From Streptomyces sp. NBRC 110028 (lineage in GTDB: Bacteria > Actinomycetota > Actinomycetes > Streptomycetales > Streptomycetaceae), in the NCBI RefSeq assembly GCF_001417735.1, contig NZ_BBUZ01000027.1, forward strand, positions 268,276 to 332,275: a stretch of 64,000 nucleotides of DNA, written 5' to 3'. The notes under the pieces were generated by a model, which saw only the letters and a list, made by a program, of their open reading frames with translations, did no database searches and was not told the origin of the DNA. How positions within the stretch are numbered: position 1 is the first letter of the stretch; every line of letters begins with the position of its first letter. The translations under genes and the position numbers were made by a program. This document shows, one piece after another, positions 34,191 through 42,612 of the stretch.

Positions 34191-35533
34191 TCGGCCGCCG
34201 CGGCCACGGGCTCGTCGGCCGACAGGCTGTCCATGAACGAGCTGACCGAGAACACGGCCCGCCCGGGCCCGGCCGGGCCGTAGCCCGGGGGCGAGGTCAG
34301 CCCGTACTCCTCCAGCGTCGCCCGGTAGGTCTCCAGCAGCCGGATGTGGTACTCCAGCGGCGCGCCCTGCGGATTGGCCTTGCCGAGCGGCGTGGTCGGC
34401 TCCGGGCACCACGTGGTGAACCGGGGGACGACGCCGTTGGACATGAAGAACCGCAGCCCCTCGGCGGTCGAGTCGATGGCCTCGTCCACGCTGGTGAAGC
34501 CGAACGGCTCGGCCATCTCCACGCCCGCCACGAAGTTGGGGATCACATTGCGCGCGCCGAACACCTCGGTCGAGTCCAGGATCCGCCGATGCCACTCGTC
34601 CCGGCCGACGTAGCGCTCCTTGCCCGGGCAGTACAGCTCGAACAGCCGCCGGTCCCACACCTCGAAGTTGGGGTGGTAGATGCGGATGCCGTAGTCGTGG
34701 AAACGCTGCACATCGTCGCGCGGCAGCGCCTGCGCCACCACCTTGCCGATCCAGCGGCCCGGGAAGCGCTCCTCGATGGCCTTCGCGTAGTGGCCGTAGA
34801 AGTCGGCCTCGTCGCGGCCGCCGACGTGCGTGGTGATCGAGCCGCCGGTGAGGGTGTACGCCTGGGAGGCGCCGGCGGTGTCGTGCCGGTCGATGATCTC
34901 CAGCGCCTCCAGCACCTCCTCGACCGGCTTGACCCCGGTGTACGGACGGCCCGCCGCCTTGTGCTGGCGCCAGTTGTGGTTGATGTCGCAGTACTGGCAC
35001 TCCTCCTTGGCGCCGAAGTACTGGCACACCCGGAACACCGTCAGATAGACCAGATAGCCCCACTGGATGGTCGGCGCGACCTCCATCACCGACTTGCCGT
35101 TCGACAGCGTGTGCCGGTAGTACTCCGGCATGGGCGGCAGGCCGACGTCCGCGATCCGGGTCCCGTCCAGGTACAGCCCCAGTGCCCCGTCCTCCCCGGC
35201 CCGCACCACGTACGGCGAGTCCGGGTTGACGCGCACCGACACCACGGTGCGCCGCAGCCCGTACGGCCCGTCGGTGAGCACGATCTCCTCCGGCGGCCGG
35301 TTGAGCGCGGCGGCGCCCAGCTCGGGAAGGGTGCGGTGGTCGAAGGAGAAGATGAAGTACGACTTCGGCTTGACGTCCCCGTCGTCCCCGCCGCTGAGCG
35401 CGGAGTCGTCGAAGGCCATGCCGCCGCGCAGCAGATCCTCCTTGATCACCGCCTCCGGTGGCACCTGCGGGAAGCGCCCCATCAGCTCCTCGACCAGCGC
35501 GGTACGGTTCGGACTCGTCATCTGCTGCACCAT
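34187..35533 (-). CDS. radical SAM protein with CX8CX2C cluster motif
   Basis: A 448-residue enzyme. The candidate [4Fe-4S] ligands lie in LTVFRVCQYFGAKEECQYC, a CX8CX2C spacing instead of the standard CX3CX2C. A barrel-like pattern follows (YTLTGGSITTHVGG, RIYHPNFEVWDRRLFELYCPG, NVIPNFVAGVEMAEPFGF), which looks like the GGE/SAM-binding strands of the radical SAM fold. The first 120 residues form an extra N-terminal region. It is coupled to a GNAT gene by a GTGA overlap. ATG 35521 (MTSPNRT) is an alternative start. The reaction is unknown. Confidence 0.8.
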   Translation of the reverse strand: MVQQMTSPNRTALVEELMGRFPQVPPEAVIKEDLLRGGMAFDDSALSGGDDGDVKPKSYFIFSFDHRTLPELGAAALNRPPEEIVLTDGPYGLRRTVVSVRVNPDSPYVVRAGEDGALGLYLDGTRIADVGLPPMPEYYRHTLSNGKSVMEVAPTIQWGYLVYLTVFRVCQYFGAKEECQYCDINHNWRQHKAAGRPYTGVKPVEEVLEALEIIDRHDTAGASQAYTLTGGSITTHVGGRDEADFYGHYAKAIEERFPGRWIGKVVAQALPRDDVQRFHDYGIRIYHPNFEVWDRRLFELYCPGKERYVGRDEWHRRILDSTEVFGARNVIPNFVAGVEMAEPFGFTSVDEAIDSTAEGLRFFMSNGVVPRFTTWCPEPTTPLGKANPQGAPLEYHIRLLETYRATLEEYGLTSPPGYGPAGPGRAVFSVSSFMDSLSADEPVAAAAE

Positions 35534-35677
35534 CCCTGACTCGATGAGATTCGCCGGCTCCCCCGCAGGTCTTCTCGTCCCGCCAGCCTAGATCAGCCCC
35601 GTGACCGGCCTGGATCAGCCCCGTGATCCGCCCGCTGCCGGGCGCCGCGCGCCGGGGCGCTCTACGGTGGGAGGAGG

Positions 35678-36733
35678 ATGCCTGTCAACCGGCTCGGCCT
35701 GGTCGTCCACCGGGCCCGCCCCGCCGCTGTCGCGGCGGCCCGTGCCGCGCACTCCTGGGCCGCAGCGCGGGACGTCTCCTGCACCGAGATCGACGTGTGG
35801 CGCGAGGGCCGTCCCCGGGGCAGCGCGCGGGAGGAGTCCGCCTCGGCCGGGCATCCCGATCTGATCGTCACCTTCGGCGGTGACGGCACGTTCCTGCGCG
35901 GGGCCCGCATCGCCGCCACGGACGGTGCCGCGGCGCTGGGGGTGAACGTGGGCCGGGTCGGCTTCCTCACCGAGATCACCCCCGACGACCTGCGGCCCGC
36001 CCTGGACGCCGTGCAGGCGGGCCGCACCACGGTCGAGGAGCGCATGATGCTCACGCTGCGCGCGTCGCGGCCGCTGGACATGCCCGCCGGGATGGACGCG
36101 CTGCTGCGGTACGGACGCGGGCCGGTGCTGCCCGCGCCGAAGATCCGGCCCGGCAGCCCCGAAGAGGTCGGCTGGGGCGTCGCCCTGGACGTCACCGCCC
36201 TCAACGACGTGGTGTTCGAGAAGCTGGCCCGCGACCGCCAGGCCGGGGTGGCGGTCTATGTGTCCGGGCAGTTGCTCGCCTCGTACTCGGCCGACGCCAT
36301 CATCGTGGCCACCCCCACCGGCTCCACCGCGTACAGCTTCGCCGCGGGCGGCCCGGTCGTCTCCCCGCACATGGACGCGGTCGTCTTCACCCCCGTCGCC
36401 CCGCACATCGCCTTCGACCGCAGCGTGGTGGCCGCGGTGGACGAGGCCGTCGCGATCCGGGTGCTGCCGCACTCCGGGCGGGTGGCGGTCTCCATCGACG
36501 GGCAGCTGCGCGGGGTGCTGGAGCCGGGCGACTGGGTGGCGGCGTACCGGGCCCCGGCCCGGCTGCGGCTGGTACGGATGCGGCCCGCCGAGTTCTACCA
36601 CCGGCTGCGTGACCGCTTCCGGCTCGCCGACTCGCCCGCCGCCGACCAGGCCCCGCCGTTCTACCGGCCCCGCAGCCCGGTCCCCGACGACCTCGCCCAT
36701 CTGCGGCTGCCCCCGCCACCGGGCGCCGGATGA
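35678..36733 (+). CDS. NAD(+)/NADH kinase family protein
   Basis: A 351-residue cytosolic enzyme with the ATP-NAD kinase motifs: FGGDGTFLRG (GGDG), NVGRVGFLTEI, ALNDVV (NE/D site) and TPTGSTAYSFAAGGPVVSP. It would phosphorylate NAD to NADP. Compared with the housekeeping Streptomyces enzyme (about 300 residues) it has an insertion after residue 125 and a Pro/Arg-rich tail, so it is probably a second paralogue. GGGAGGAGG abuts ATG 35678 with almost no spacer. Divergent from the radical SAM gene. Confidence 0.88.
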   Translation: MPVNRLGLVVHRARPAAVAAARAAHSWAAARDVSCTEIDVWREGRPRGSAREESASAGHPDLIVTFGGDGTFLRGARIAATDGAAALGVNVGRVGFLTEITPDDLRPALDAVQAGRTTVEERMMLTLRASRPLDMPAGMDALLRYGRGPVLPAPKIRPGSPEEVGWGVALDVTALNDVVFEKLARDRQAGVAVYVSGQLLASYSADAIIVATPTGSTAYSFAAGGPVVSPHMDAVVFTPVAPHIAFDRSVVAAVDEAVAIRVLPHSGRVAVSIDGQLRGVLEPGDWVAAYRAPARLRLVRMRPAEFYHRLRDRFRLADSPAADQAPPFYRPRSPVPDDLAHLRLPPPPGAG

Positions 36734-36793
36734 CGGGCCCGCGGGCCCACGGTGCGGCGCGCGGTCGAGATGCGGGGCCCCGAACCCGGTGTC

Positions 36794-37381
36794 ATGGTGA
36801 GGGCTGTGACAGCTCAGAGGTTTCACACCGATCTCACGCTGCGTGTCAACGGCGCCGACCGGCCCCTCACCCTCGACAACCGGGTCACCCTGCTGGACGC
36901 CCTGCGCGAACACCTCGCGCTGACCGGCACCAAGAAGGGCTGCGACCACGGCCAGTGCGGCGCCTGCACGGTCCTCCTCGACGGCGAACGGGTGAACAGC
37001 TGCCTGGTGTTCGCCGTGACCGCCGCCGGCCACGACATCACCACCATCGAGGGCGTCGCCGACCTCGCCGCCACGGAGGATCTGCACCCGCTCCAGCAGG
37101 CGTTCCTGGAACATGACGGCTTCCAGTGCGGCTATTGCACCCCGGGCCAGATCTGCTCGGCCATCGGCGCGCTCGCCGAGGCGGCCCGCGGCTGGCCCAG
37201 CCACGTCACCGAGGACGTGGCCGCCGGTGTCCGCGCGCCCGACGCCCTGGACGACGACGAGATCCGGGAGCGGATGAGCGGCAACCTGTGCCGCTGCGGG
37301 GCGTATCGCGGCATCGTGGACGCCATCCGTGAGGCCGCCGGGGCGGACGGCGCGGGCGTGCCGGTCCGGGGCGGTGTGTGA
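36794..37381 (+). CDS. paoA: aldehyde oxidoreductase, [2Fe-2S] subunit (PaoA/YagT-like)
   Basis: A 195-residue subunit of the xanthine-oxidase family with two cluster motifs: plant-type CDHGQCGACTVLLDG plus a fourth Cys in VNSCLVF, and the second-domain CGYCTPGQI...CRCGAYRGI. It passes electrons from the molybdenum site to the FAD subunit. ATG 36794 is a reasonable start; GTG 36806 (VTAQRFH) and ATG 36752 are alternatives. First gene of a three-gene operon, ending in an overlap with the FAD gene. Unlike E. coli PaoA there is no twin-arginine leader in the visible N-terminus, so the enzyme is probably cytoplasmic. Confidence 0.9.
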   Translation: MVRAVTAQRFHTDLTLRVNGADRPLTLDNRVTLLDALREHLALTGTKKGCDHGQCGACTVLLDGERVNSCLVFAVTAAGHDITTIEGVADLAATEDLHPLQQAFLEHDGFQCGYCTPGQICSAIGALAEAARGWPSHVTEDVAAGVRAPDALDDDEIRERMSGNLCRCGAYRGIVDAIREAAGADGAGVPVRGGV

Positions 37382-38376
37382 TGAAGCCCTTCGCGTATCA
37401 GCGCGCCACCCGCCCCGAGGCCGCCGCCTCCCTCGTCGCCGACTCCACCGAGGCGGTGTACCTGGCCGGGGGCACCAACCTGGTCGACCTGATGAAGCTC
37501 GGCGTCACCGAGCCCGCCATGGTCGTCGACATCACCGGACTGCCGTACGACCGCATCGAGCACCGGCCCGACGGCGGGGTGCTCATCGGGGCCCTGGTGC
37601 CGGGCAGCCGGCTCTCCGGCGACCGCGGCATCCGGACACGCTTCCCCGCCCTCGCTCAGGCGCTGCTGGCCGGGGCCTCCGGACAGCTCCGGACCCGCGC
37701 GACCACCGGCGGCAATCTGCTCCAGCGCACCCGCTGCGTGTACTTCCAGGACATCACCAAGCCCTGCAACAAGCGGTCCCCGGGGACGGGCTGTTCGGCG
37801 ATCGGGGGCAGCCACCGCGACCTCGCCGTGATCGGCACCTCCGACGCCTGCGTGGCCACCAACCCCTCCGACATGGCGGTGGCCCTGGCCGCGCTCGACG
37901 CCGTCGTCCACCTGCGGCGCGCCGACGGCGGCCCGCGCACCGTGCCGCTCGCCGACTTCCATCTCCTGCCCGGCGACACCCCGCACCGGGAGACGGTGCT
38001 CCAGCCCGGCGACCTCATCACCGGCGTCGAGCTGCCCCCGCCGCCGCCCGGCGCCATGCGCTACCGCAAGGTGCGCGACCGCTGGTCCTACGCGTTCGCG
38101 GTGGTGTCCCTCGCCGCCGTGGCCGCCACCGACGGGCAGGGAGCGCTGCGGGAGATCCGGCTCGCGCTCGGCGGGGTGGCGCCCAAGCCGTGGCGCGCGC
38201 ACACGGCCGAGCGGCTGCTGACCGGGCGGCGGCCGACCGAGGACGCGCTGCGCACCGCGGCGCTGTCCGAATTCGCCTCGGCACGCCCGCTGCCGGACAA
38301 CGCCTTCAAGATCGGCCTCGCCGCGGACCTCATCACGGCCACCGTGCGCGACCTCGTGGCAGGGGAGGGGCGATGA
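37381..38376 (+). CDS. paoB: aldehyde oxidoreductase, FAD subunit (PaoB/YagS-like)
   Basis: A 331-residue FAD-binding subunit: YLAGGTNLVDLMKLGV and TTGGNLLQR bind the FAD pyrophosphate. It contains the insert CVYFQDITKPCNKRSPGTGC, a Cys-rich loop that in PaoB binds an extra [4Fe-4S] cluster; this separates it from ordinary xanthine dehydrogenase medium subunits. ATG 37381 overlaps the upstream stop (ATGA), with an adjacent GTG 37378 also possible. The stop overlaps the start of the molybdenum subunit. Confidence 0.9.
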   Translation: MKPFAYQRATRPEAAASLVADSTEAVYLAGGTNLVDLMKLGVTEPAMVVDITGLPYDRIEHRPDGGVLIGALVPGSRLSGDRGIRTRFPALAQALLAGASGQLRTRATTGGNLLQRTRCVYFQDITKPCNKRSPGTGCSAIGGSHRDLAVIGTSDACVATNPSDMAVALAALDAVVHLRRADGGPRTVPLADFHLLPGDTPHRETVLQPGDLITGVELPPPPPGAMRYRKVRDRWSYAFAVVSLAAVAATDGQGALREIRLALGGVAPKPWRAHTAERLLTGRRPTEDALRTAALSEFASARPLPDNAFKIGLAADLITATVRDLVAGEGR

Positions 38377-40472
38377 CCACCCTCGAACGGACCGTGGGCA
38401 CCGGGGTGACCCGGATCGAAGGGCGCGAGAAGGTCACCGGCACCGCGCTCTACGCGTACGAGTACCCCGTACCGGACGCCCTGTACGCCGTGGCGGTGCA
38501 GTCCACCATCGCCCGCGGCCGGGTGCGCTCCGTCGACGCCGGGCCCGCGTCGGCCCTCCCCGGGGTCGTCGCCGTGCTGGACAGCGGCAGTGTGCCGCGG
38601 CTGCGTCCGACCGACGACCCGGAACTGTCCGTCCTGCAGTCCGCCGAGGTCGCCTACCGGGGGCAGATCGTGGCGGCCGTGGTCGCGGACAGCTATGAGA
38701 CGGCGCGTCAGGCCGCGGCCGCGGTACGCGTCGGCTACGCGGAGGAGCCGCACGACGTCGAACTGCGCGACGGCGATCCGCACATCTTCGTCCCCGAGAC
38801 CGTCAACGCCGGATACGTGGGCCGGACGGAGCGGGGAGACGTGGACACCGCGCTGGCCACGGCTCCGGTCACCATCGACGCCACGTACACCACACCGCCC
38901 GAGCACACCTGCGCGATGGAGCCGCACGCCACCATCGCGGTCTGGGACGGCGACACGCTGACCCTCTACAACGGCGACCAGGGGCCCTGGGTGACGGCGA
39001 ACACGCTCGCCGCCCTGTTCGGGCTCCCCGAGGGCGCCGTACGGATCGTGGCGGACCACGTGGGCGGCGGGTTCGGCTCCAAGGCGCTGCCCCGCCCGCC
39101 CACGGTGCTCGCCGCGCTGGCCGCGCGGGCGGTCGGCCGCCCGGTGAAGGTGGCGGCGACCCGGCAGCAGATGTTCACCATGGTCTCGTACCGGACCCCC
39201 ACCGTGCAGCGGGTCCGGCTGGGCGCCGAGCGCGACGGCCGGCTCACCGCGATCTCGCACAACGCGCTCCAGCAGAGCTCCCGGCTCACCCCGTACTGTG
39301 AGCAGACCGTCGTCGCCACCCGCATGATGTACGCGGCGCCGCACCGCCGCACCATCCACCGCCTGGCACAGCTCGACGTGCCCACGCCGTCGTGGATGCG
39401 GGCGCCCGGCGAGTCCCCGGGGATGTTCGCGCTGGAGAGCGCGATGGACGAGCTGGCGTACGCGCTGGAGATGGACCCCATCGAGCTGCGGGTGGTCAAC
39501 GAGCCGTCCGCGGACCCCGAGTCGGGGAACGCCTTCAGCAGCCGCAACCTCATCGCCTGCCTGCGCGAGGGCGCGGCCCGGTTCGGCTGGGCAGGGCGTG
39601 ACCCCCGCCCCGGCCGCCGCCGCGAGGGGCGGTGGCTGGTGGGCACCGGCGTCGCTGCGGGCACCTACCCCGCCCACACCTGGCCCGCCACCGCGACCGC
39701 CCGCGCGGAGCCCGACGGGCGCTTCACGGTGAGGATCGCCGCCGTCGACATCGGCACCGGAGCCCGTACCGCGCTGACCCAGGTGGCCGCGGACGAACTC
39801 GGCGTGGCGCTGGACCGGGTCACCCTGGACATCGGCCGCAGCTCTTACGGCGAGGCCCCCTTCGCGGGCGGCTCCATGGGCACCAGCTCCTGGGGGTGGG
39901 CGGTGAGCAAGGTGTGCCGGGAGCTGTCCAAGCGGCTCGGCGACCTGGCCGGGCAGATCCCGCCCGGCGGGCTGGAGGCGTACGCGGACACCACCGAGGA
40001 CGTCCGGGCACGGGAGGACCTCGCGCGCCACGCCTACGGCGCCCAGTTCGCGGAGGTGCGGGTGGACGCGGACACCGGGCAGGTGCGGGTCGACCGGCTG
40101 CTGGGGATGTTCGCCGCCGGGCGCATCATCAACGCCCGTACGGCCCGCTCGCAGCTGCGCGGCGGCATGTGCATGGGGCTGTCGGCGGCGCTGTACGAAA
40201 ACCTCGAACTCGACCCGGACTTCGGCGACTTCGCTAACCATGACCTCGCCACCTACCATGTGGCGGCTCACGCCGATGTGCGTGATGTCGAGGCGTACTG
40301 GATCGAGGAGGAGGACGACCGGCTCAGCCCGATCGGCGCCAAGGGCGTCGGGGAGCTGGGCATCGTCGGGACGGCCGCGGCCGTCGCCAACGCCGTCCAC
40401 CACGCGACGGGGGTACGGGTGCGCGACCTGCCGATCACCCTGGAGCGGGTGCGCGCCGGCCGGACGCCGTGA
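38373..40472 (+). CDS. paoC: aldehyde oxidoreductase, molybdenum cofactor subunit (PaoC/YagR-like)
   Basis: A 699-residue catalytic subunit. The N-terminal aldehyde oxidase a/b hammerhead domain (VTGTALYAYEYPVPDALYA) precedes the molybdopterin domain with DHVGGGFGSK, the SWMRAPGESPG block, and GAKGVGELGIVG holding the general-base Glu. Relatives oxidise aromatic and aliphatic aldehydes to acids. No XdhC/PaoD-type maturation gene is seen in the operon, so maturation must be provided elsewhere. ATG 38373 overlaps the FAD-subunit stop. Ends at a perfect 14-bp terminator. Confidence 0.92.
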   Translation: MTTLERTVGTGVTRIEGREKVTGTALYAYEYPVPDALYAVAVQSTIARGRVRSVDAGPASALPGVVAVLDSGSVPRLRPTDDPELSVLQSAEVAYRGQIVAAVVADSYETARQAAAAVRVGYAEEPHDVELRDGDPHIFVPETVNAGYVGRTERGDVDTALATAPVTIDATYTTPPEHTCAMEPHATIAVWDGDTLTLYNGDQGPWVTANTLAALFGLPEGAVRIVADHVGGGFGSKALPRPPTVLAALAARAVGRPVKVAATRQQMFTMVSYRTPTVQRVRLGAERDGRLTAISHNALQQSSRLTPYCEQTVVATRMMYAAPHRRTIHRLAQLDVPTPSWMRAPGESPGMFALESAMDELAYALEMDPIELRVVNEPSADPESGNAFSSRNLIACLREGAARFGWAGRDPRPGRRREGRWLVGTGVAAGTYPAHTWPATATARAEPDGRFTVRIAAVDIGTGARTALTQVAADELGVALDRVTLDIGRSSYGEAPFAGGSMGTSSWGWAVSKVCRELSKRLGDLAGQIPPGGLEAYADTTEDVRAREDLARHAYGAQFAEVRVDADTGQVRVDRLLGMFAAGRIINARTARSQLRGGMCMGLSAALYENLELDPDFGDFANHDLATYHVAAHADVRDVEAYWIEEEDDRLSPIGAKGVGELGIVGTAAAVANAVHHATGVRVRDLPITLERVRAGRTP

Positions 40473-40524
40473 CCTGACACACCAGGGGACCTGACACACT
40501 GGAGGGGGCTGACAACGCCCCCTC

Positions 40525-40559
40525 CCGGGTGTCCCGCGGTAACGGCGCGGGACACCCGG
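40525..40559. terminator. bidirectional terminator after paoC-like operon
   Basis: A perfect 14-bp stem (40525-40538 with 40546-40559) with a GTAACGG loop, between two convergent genes. Confidence 0.8.
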
Positions 40560-40591
40560 AGCGTGAGGGGCGGATGCGGGGCGGTACCGCC

Positions 40592-41743
40592 TTACTGGGC
40601 CGCGCCGCCACCGGCTCCGGCGTCACCGATCGTGGCGCCGACCGCCTCCAGCGCGGTGGTCACCGGCTGGAAGAACGTCTCACCGCCCGCGGTGCAGTCG
40701 CCACTGCCGCCGGAGGTCAGGCCGATGGCCTTGCCGTCCTCGGTGAACAGGGAGCCGCCGCTGTCGCCGGGCTCGGCGCAGACGTCGGTCTGGATGAGCC
40801 CGCTGACCGAGCCCTCGGCGTAGTTGACGGTCGCGTTGAGACCGGTGACCGAGCCGCCGTTCAGCCCGGTGGTGCTGCCCATGCGCTGCACCTCCTGGCC
40901 CACCGACGCCTCGGCCGCCTCGGTGATGTTCACCGTCTTGCCGTCGCCGGTGTCGACCGTGCTCGGGGCATCGGTGGCGGTGTCGTCGTACGTGGCGAGC
41001 GCGAAGTCACCGGTGCCGGGGAAGGTGGCGTCCTTGACCGTGGCGACCGGGGCGCCGTCCTGCGTCTCCGACCACTCCTCGGCCGCGACACCGCAGTGGC
41101 CGGCGGTCAGGAAGCCCGGGTCGCCGCTGTCGGTGGTGACGTTGAAGCCCAGGGAGCAGCGCGAACCGCCACCGAAGATGGCGTCACCGCCTGCGGCGAA
41201 GGTCTTGAACGTGCCCGCTGAGCGCTTGACGTCGGCCATGTCCGCGCCCAGCGACTTGACGGTGGACTGGAGGGTGTCCCACTTCGCGCCCTTGACGGTG
41301 CTGTCCGCCGTGACCTGGAGCTTGTTGGTCTTGGGGTTGATGGCCCAGGCGGTGCCCGCCATGGTGGCCTTCTCCTTCAGCGTCGCCTCGGCGGCCTTCA
41401 GCGACTTCATGCTGTTCTTGGCGTCCTTGGCGACGGCCCCGGCGCTCTTGACCGAGAGATCGACATTGACCTTGTTGCCGACGACGTTGACGACGACCTG
41501 CTGCTTGTCCTTGTCGTACCAGGCGCCGCCGAACGCGTCGCCCAGGCTCGACGCGAGCTGCGAGATCACGTCCGAAGCGGAATCGGCGTTGAGCGCCTTG
41601 GGCTTGGCGTCGAGGGCCTCGGACTTCTTGTCCTGCGAGGCGTTGGCGTTGGGCAGCAGAATGGCCGCGCCCGCTACGGCGGCGGCCGCGGCGGCCCCGA
41701 TGACGATCTTTGTTTTGGGGGCGCGCTTGTGACTCCGGCTCAA
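40592..41743 (-). CDS. secreted S1 family serine protease (streptogrisin-like)
   Basis: A 383-residue pre-pro-protease. The signal peptide (TKIVIGAAAAAAVAGAAILL...ANA) is followed by a long propeptide with TMAGTAWAINPKTNKLQV, then the mature domain with TAGHCG, GDFALATY and EPGDSGGS providing His, Asp and Ser. TTG 41743 is chosen as start because AGGAGG is 7 bases upstream; GTG 41767 lies upstream of that site. The mature domain resembles the protease at 23.4 kb, including the SGGSGDCTAGGETFFQPVT end, but lacks its membrane anchor, so it should be released. Confidence 0.87.
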   Translation of the reverse strand: MSRSHKRAPKTKIVIGAAAAAAVAGAAILLPNANASQDKKSEALDAKPKALNADSASDVISQLASSLGDAFGGAWYDKDKQQVVVNVVGNKVNVDLSVKSAGAVAKDAKNSMKSLKAAEATLKEKATMAGTAWAINPKTNKLQVTADSTVKGAKWDTLQSTVKSLGADMADVKRSAGTFKTFAAGGDAIFGGGSRCSLGFNVTTDSGDPGFLTAGHCGVAAEEWSETQDGAPVATVKDATFPGTGDFALATYDDTATDAPSTVDTGDGKTVNITEAAEASVGQEVQRMGSTTGLNGGSVTGLNATVNYAEGSVSGLIQTDVCAEPGDSGGSLFTEDGKAIGLTSGGSGDCTAGGETFFQPVTTALEAVGATIGDAGAGGGAAQ

Positions 41744-41978
41744 CTTGTGACCTCCTGTGGGGCGCACGGGGTCGTACGCAGGGGACGGGGTTGGCTACGG
41801 AGGTTCATACGCATGGGCCGCTGATTGTGTTCAGACCCCTTCCGCCGCCACGCGGTGACGGGGCTCACACCTTTCGACGTGGAGCGGCAATGCCTGCATT
41901 GGTGTCCGTATGCGGGGTACCGGCCGTCCTGTGTCCCTTTCCATCCACGGGACCCGCCGCGCAAGAGAGGAGCGAACC

Positions 41979-42224
41979 GTGAGTGACGAGCGACCGGAAG
42001 CCCCCGGGGAACAGGCTCCCGCCATCCCCAGGGACCTGCCCGACCAGCAGGCGCAGGGCGGTCCGGACCCGCTGGACATCACCGGCGGCACACCGGACTC
42101 CGCTCCGCCCCACCGCCCGGAAGACGTCCCCGACCTGGACGAACCCGGCACCCGTCGGCGCGGAAAGCCGCACAGCGGAGGCGTGCACCCCGAGCAGCCG
42201 GTGCCCGACGAGCCCTCCGGATGA
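41979..42224 (+). CDS. small acidic Pro-rich hypothetical protein
   Basis: An 81-residue hydrophilic protein rich in Pro, Asp, Glu and Gly (RPEAPGEQAPAIPRDLPD and DVPDLDEPGTRRRGKP segments), predicted disordered. GTG 41979 follows GAGAGGAG with good spacing. No domain is recognised. The next gene begins 18 bases later, so they form a small operon. Confidence 0.6.
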   Translation: MSDERPEAPGEQAPAIPRDLPDQQAQGGPDPLDITGGTPDSAPPHRPEDVPDLDEPGTRRRGKPHSGGVHPEQPVPDEPSG

Positions 42225-42242
42225 AGAGGAAGGTATTCACGA

Positions 42243-42611
42243 ATGGCCAGTCAGGAACGCTCAGCCACTCAGGTCGTGGTGGTCCTCAACGGACACTCCA
42301 AGGAGGACGCCGACACCGTGTTCGGCGTGCTCCACGCCTGCTACCCCTCCGGCCCGGCCTCCGGCACCCCGCCGCGCGAGGAGGCCGACGGGCACCCCAC
42401 GGTGTGGAGCGCGACGTTCGAGGTGGCCGGTGTGCGGCAGGAGCCCACCCCCACCCCCTTGGGGGCGCCGCTCACCGCCGATCTCCAGGGCGGCCCCCGC
42501 CAGGTGGAGCAGCTGCGCGACGTCCTGGCCACCGCCTTCGTCGTACGCGACGAGGGCCGGATGGCCGGTGACCAGGAGCGTGAACTGCGTCTGCGGCTGG
42601 AGAGCCGCTGA
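42243..42611 (+). CDS. conserved hypothetical protein
   Basis: A 122-residue soluble protein, TQVVVVLNGHSKEDADTVFG at the start and a charged C-terminus (GDQERELRLRLESR). The opening strand-helix pattern suggests a small alpha/beta domain. GAGGAAGG precedes ATG 42243. It follows the small acidic protein gene and converges, 1 base apart, with the acyltransferase gene. No function recognised. Confidence 0.65.
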   Translation: MASQERSATQVVVVLNGHSKEDADTVFGVLHACYPSGPASGTPPREEADGHPTVWSATFEVAGVRQEPTPTPLGAPLTADLQGGPRQVEQLRDVLATAFVVRDEGRMAGDQERELRLRLESR

Positions 42612-42612
42612 C

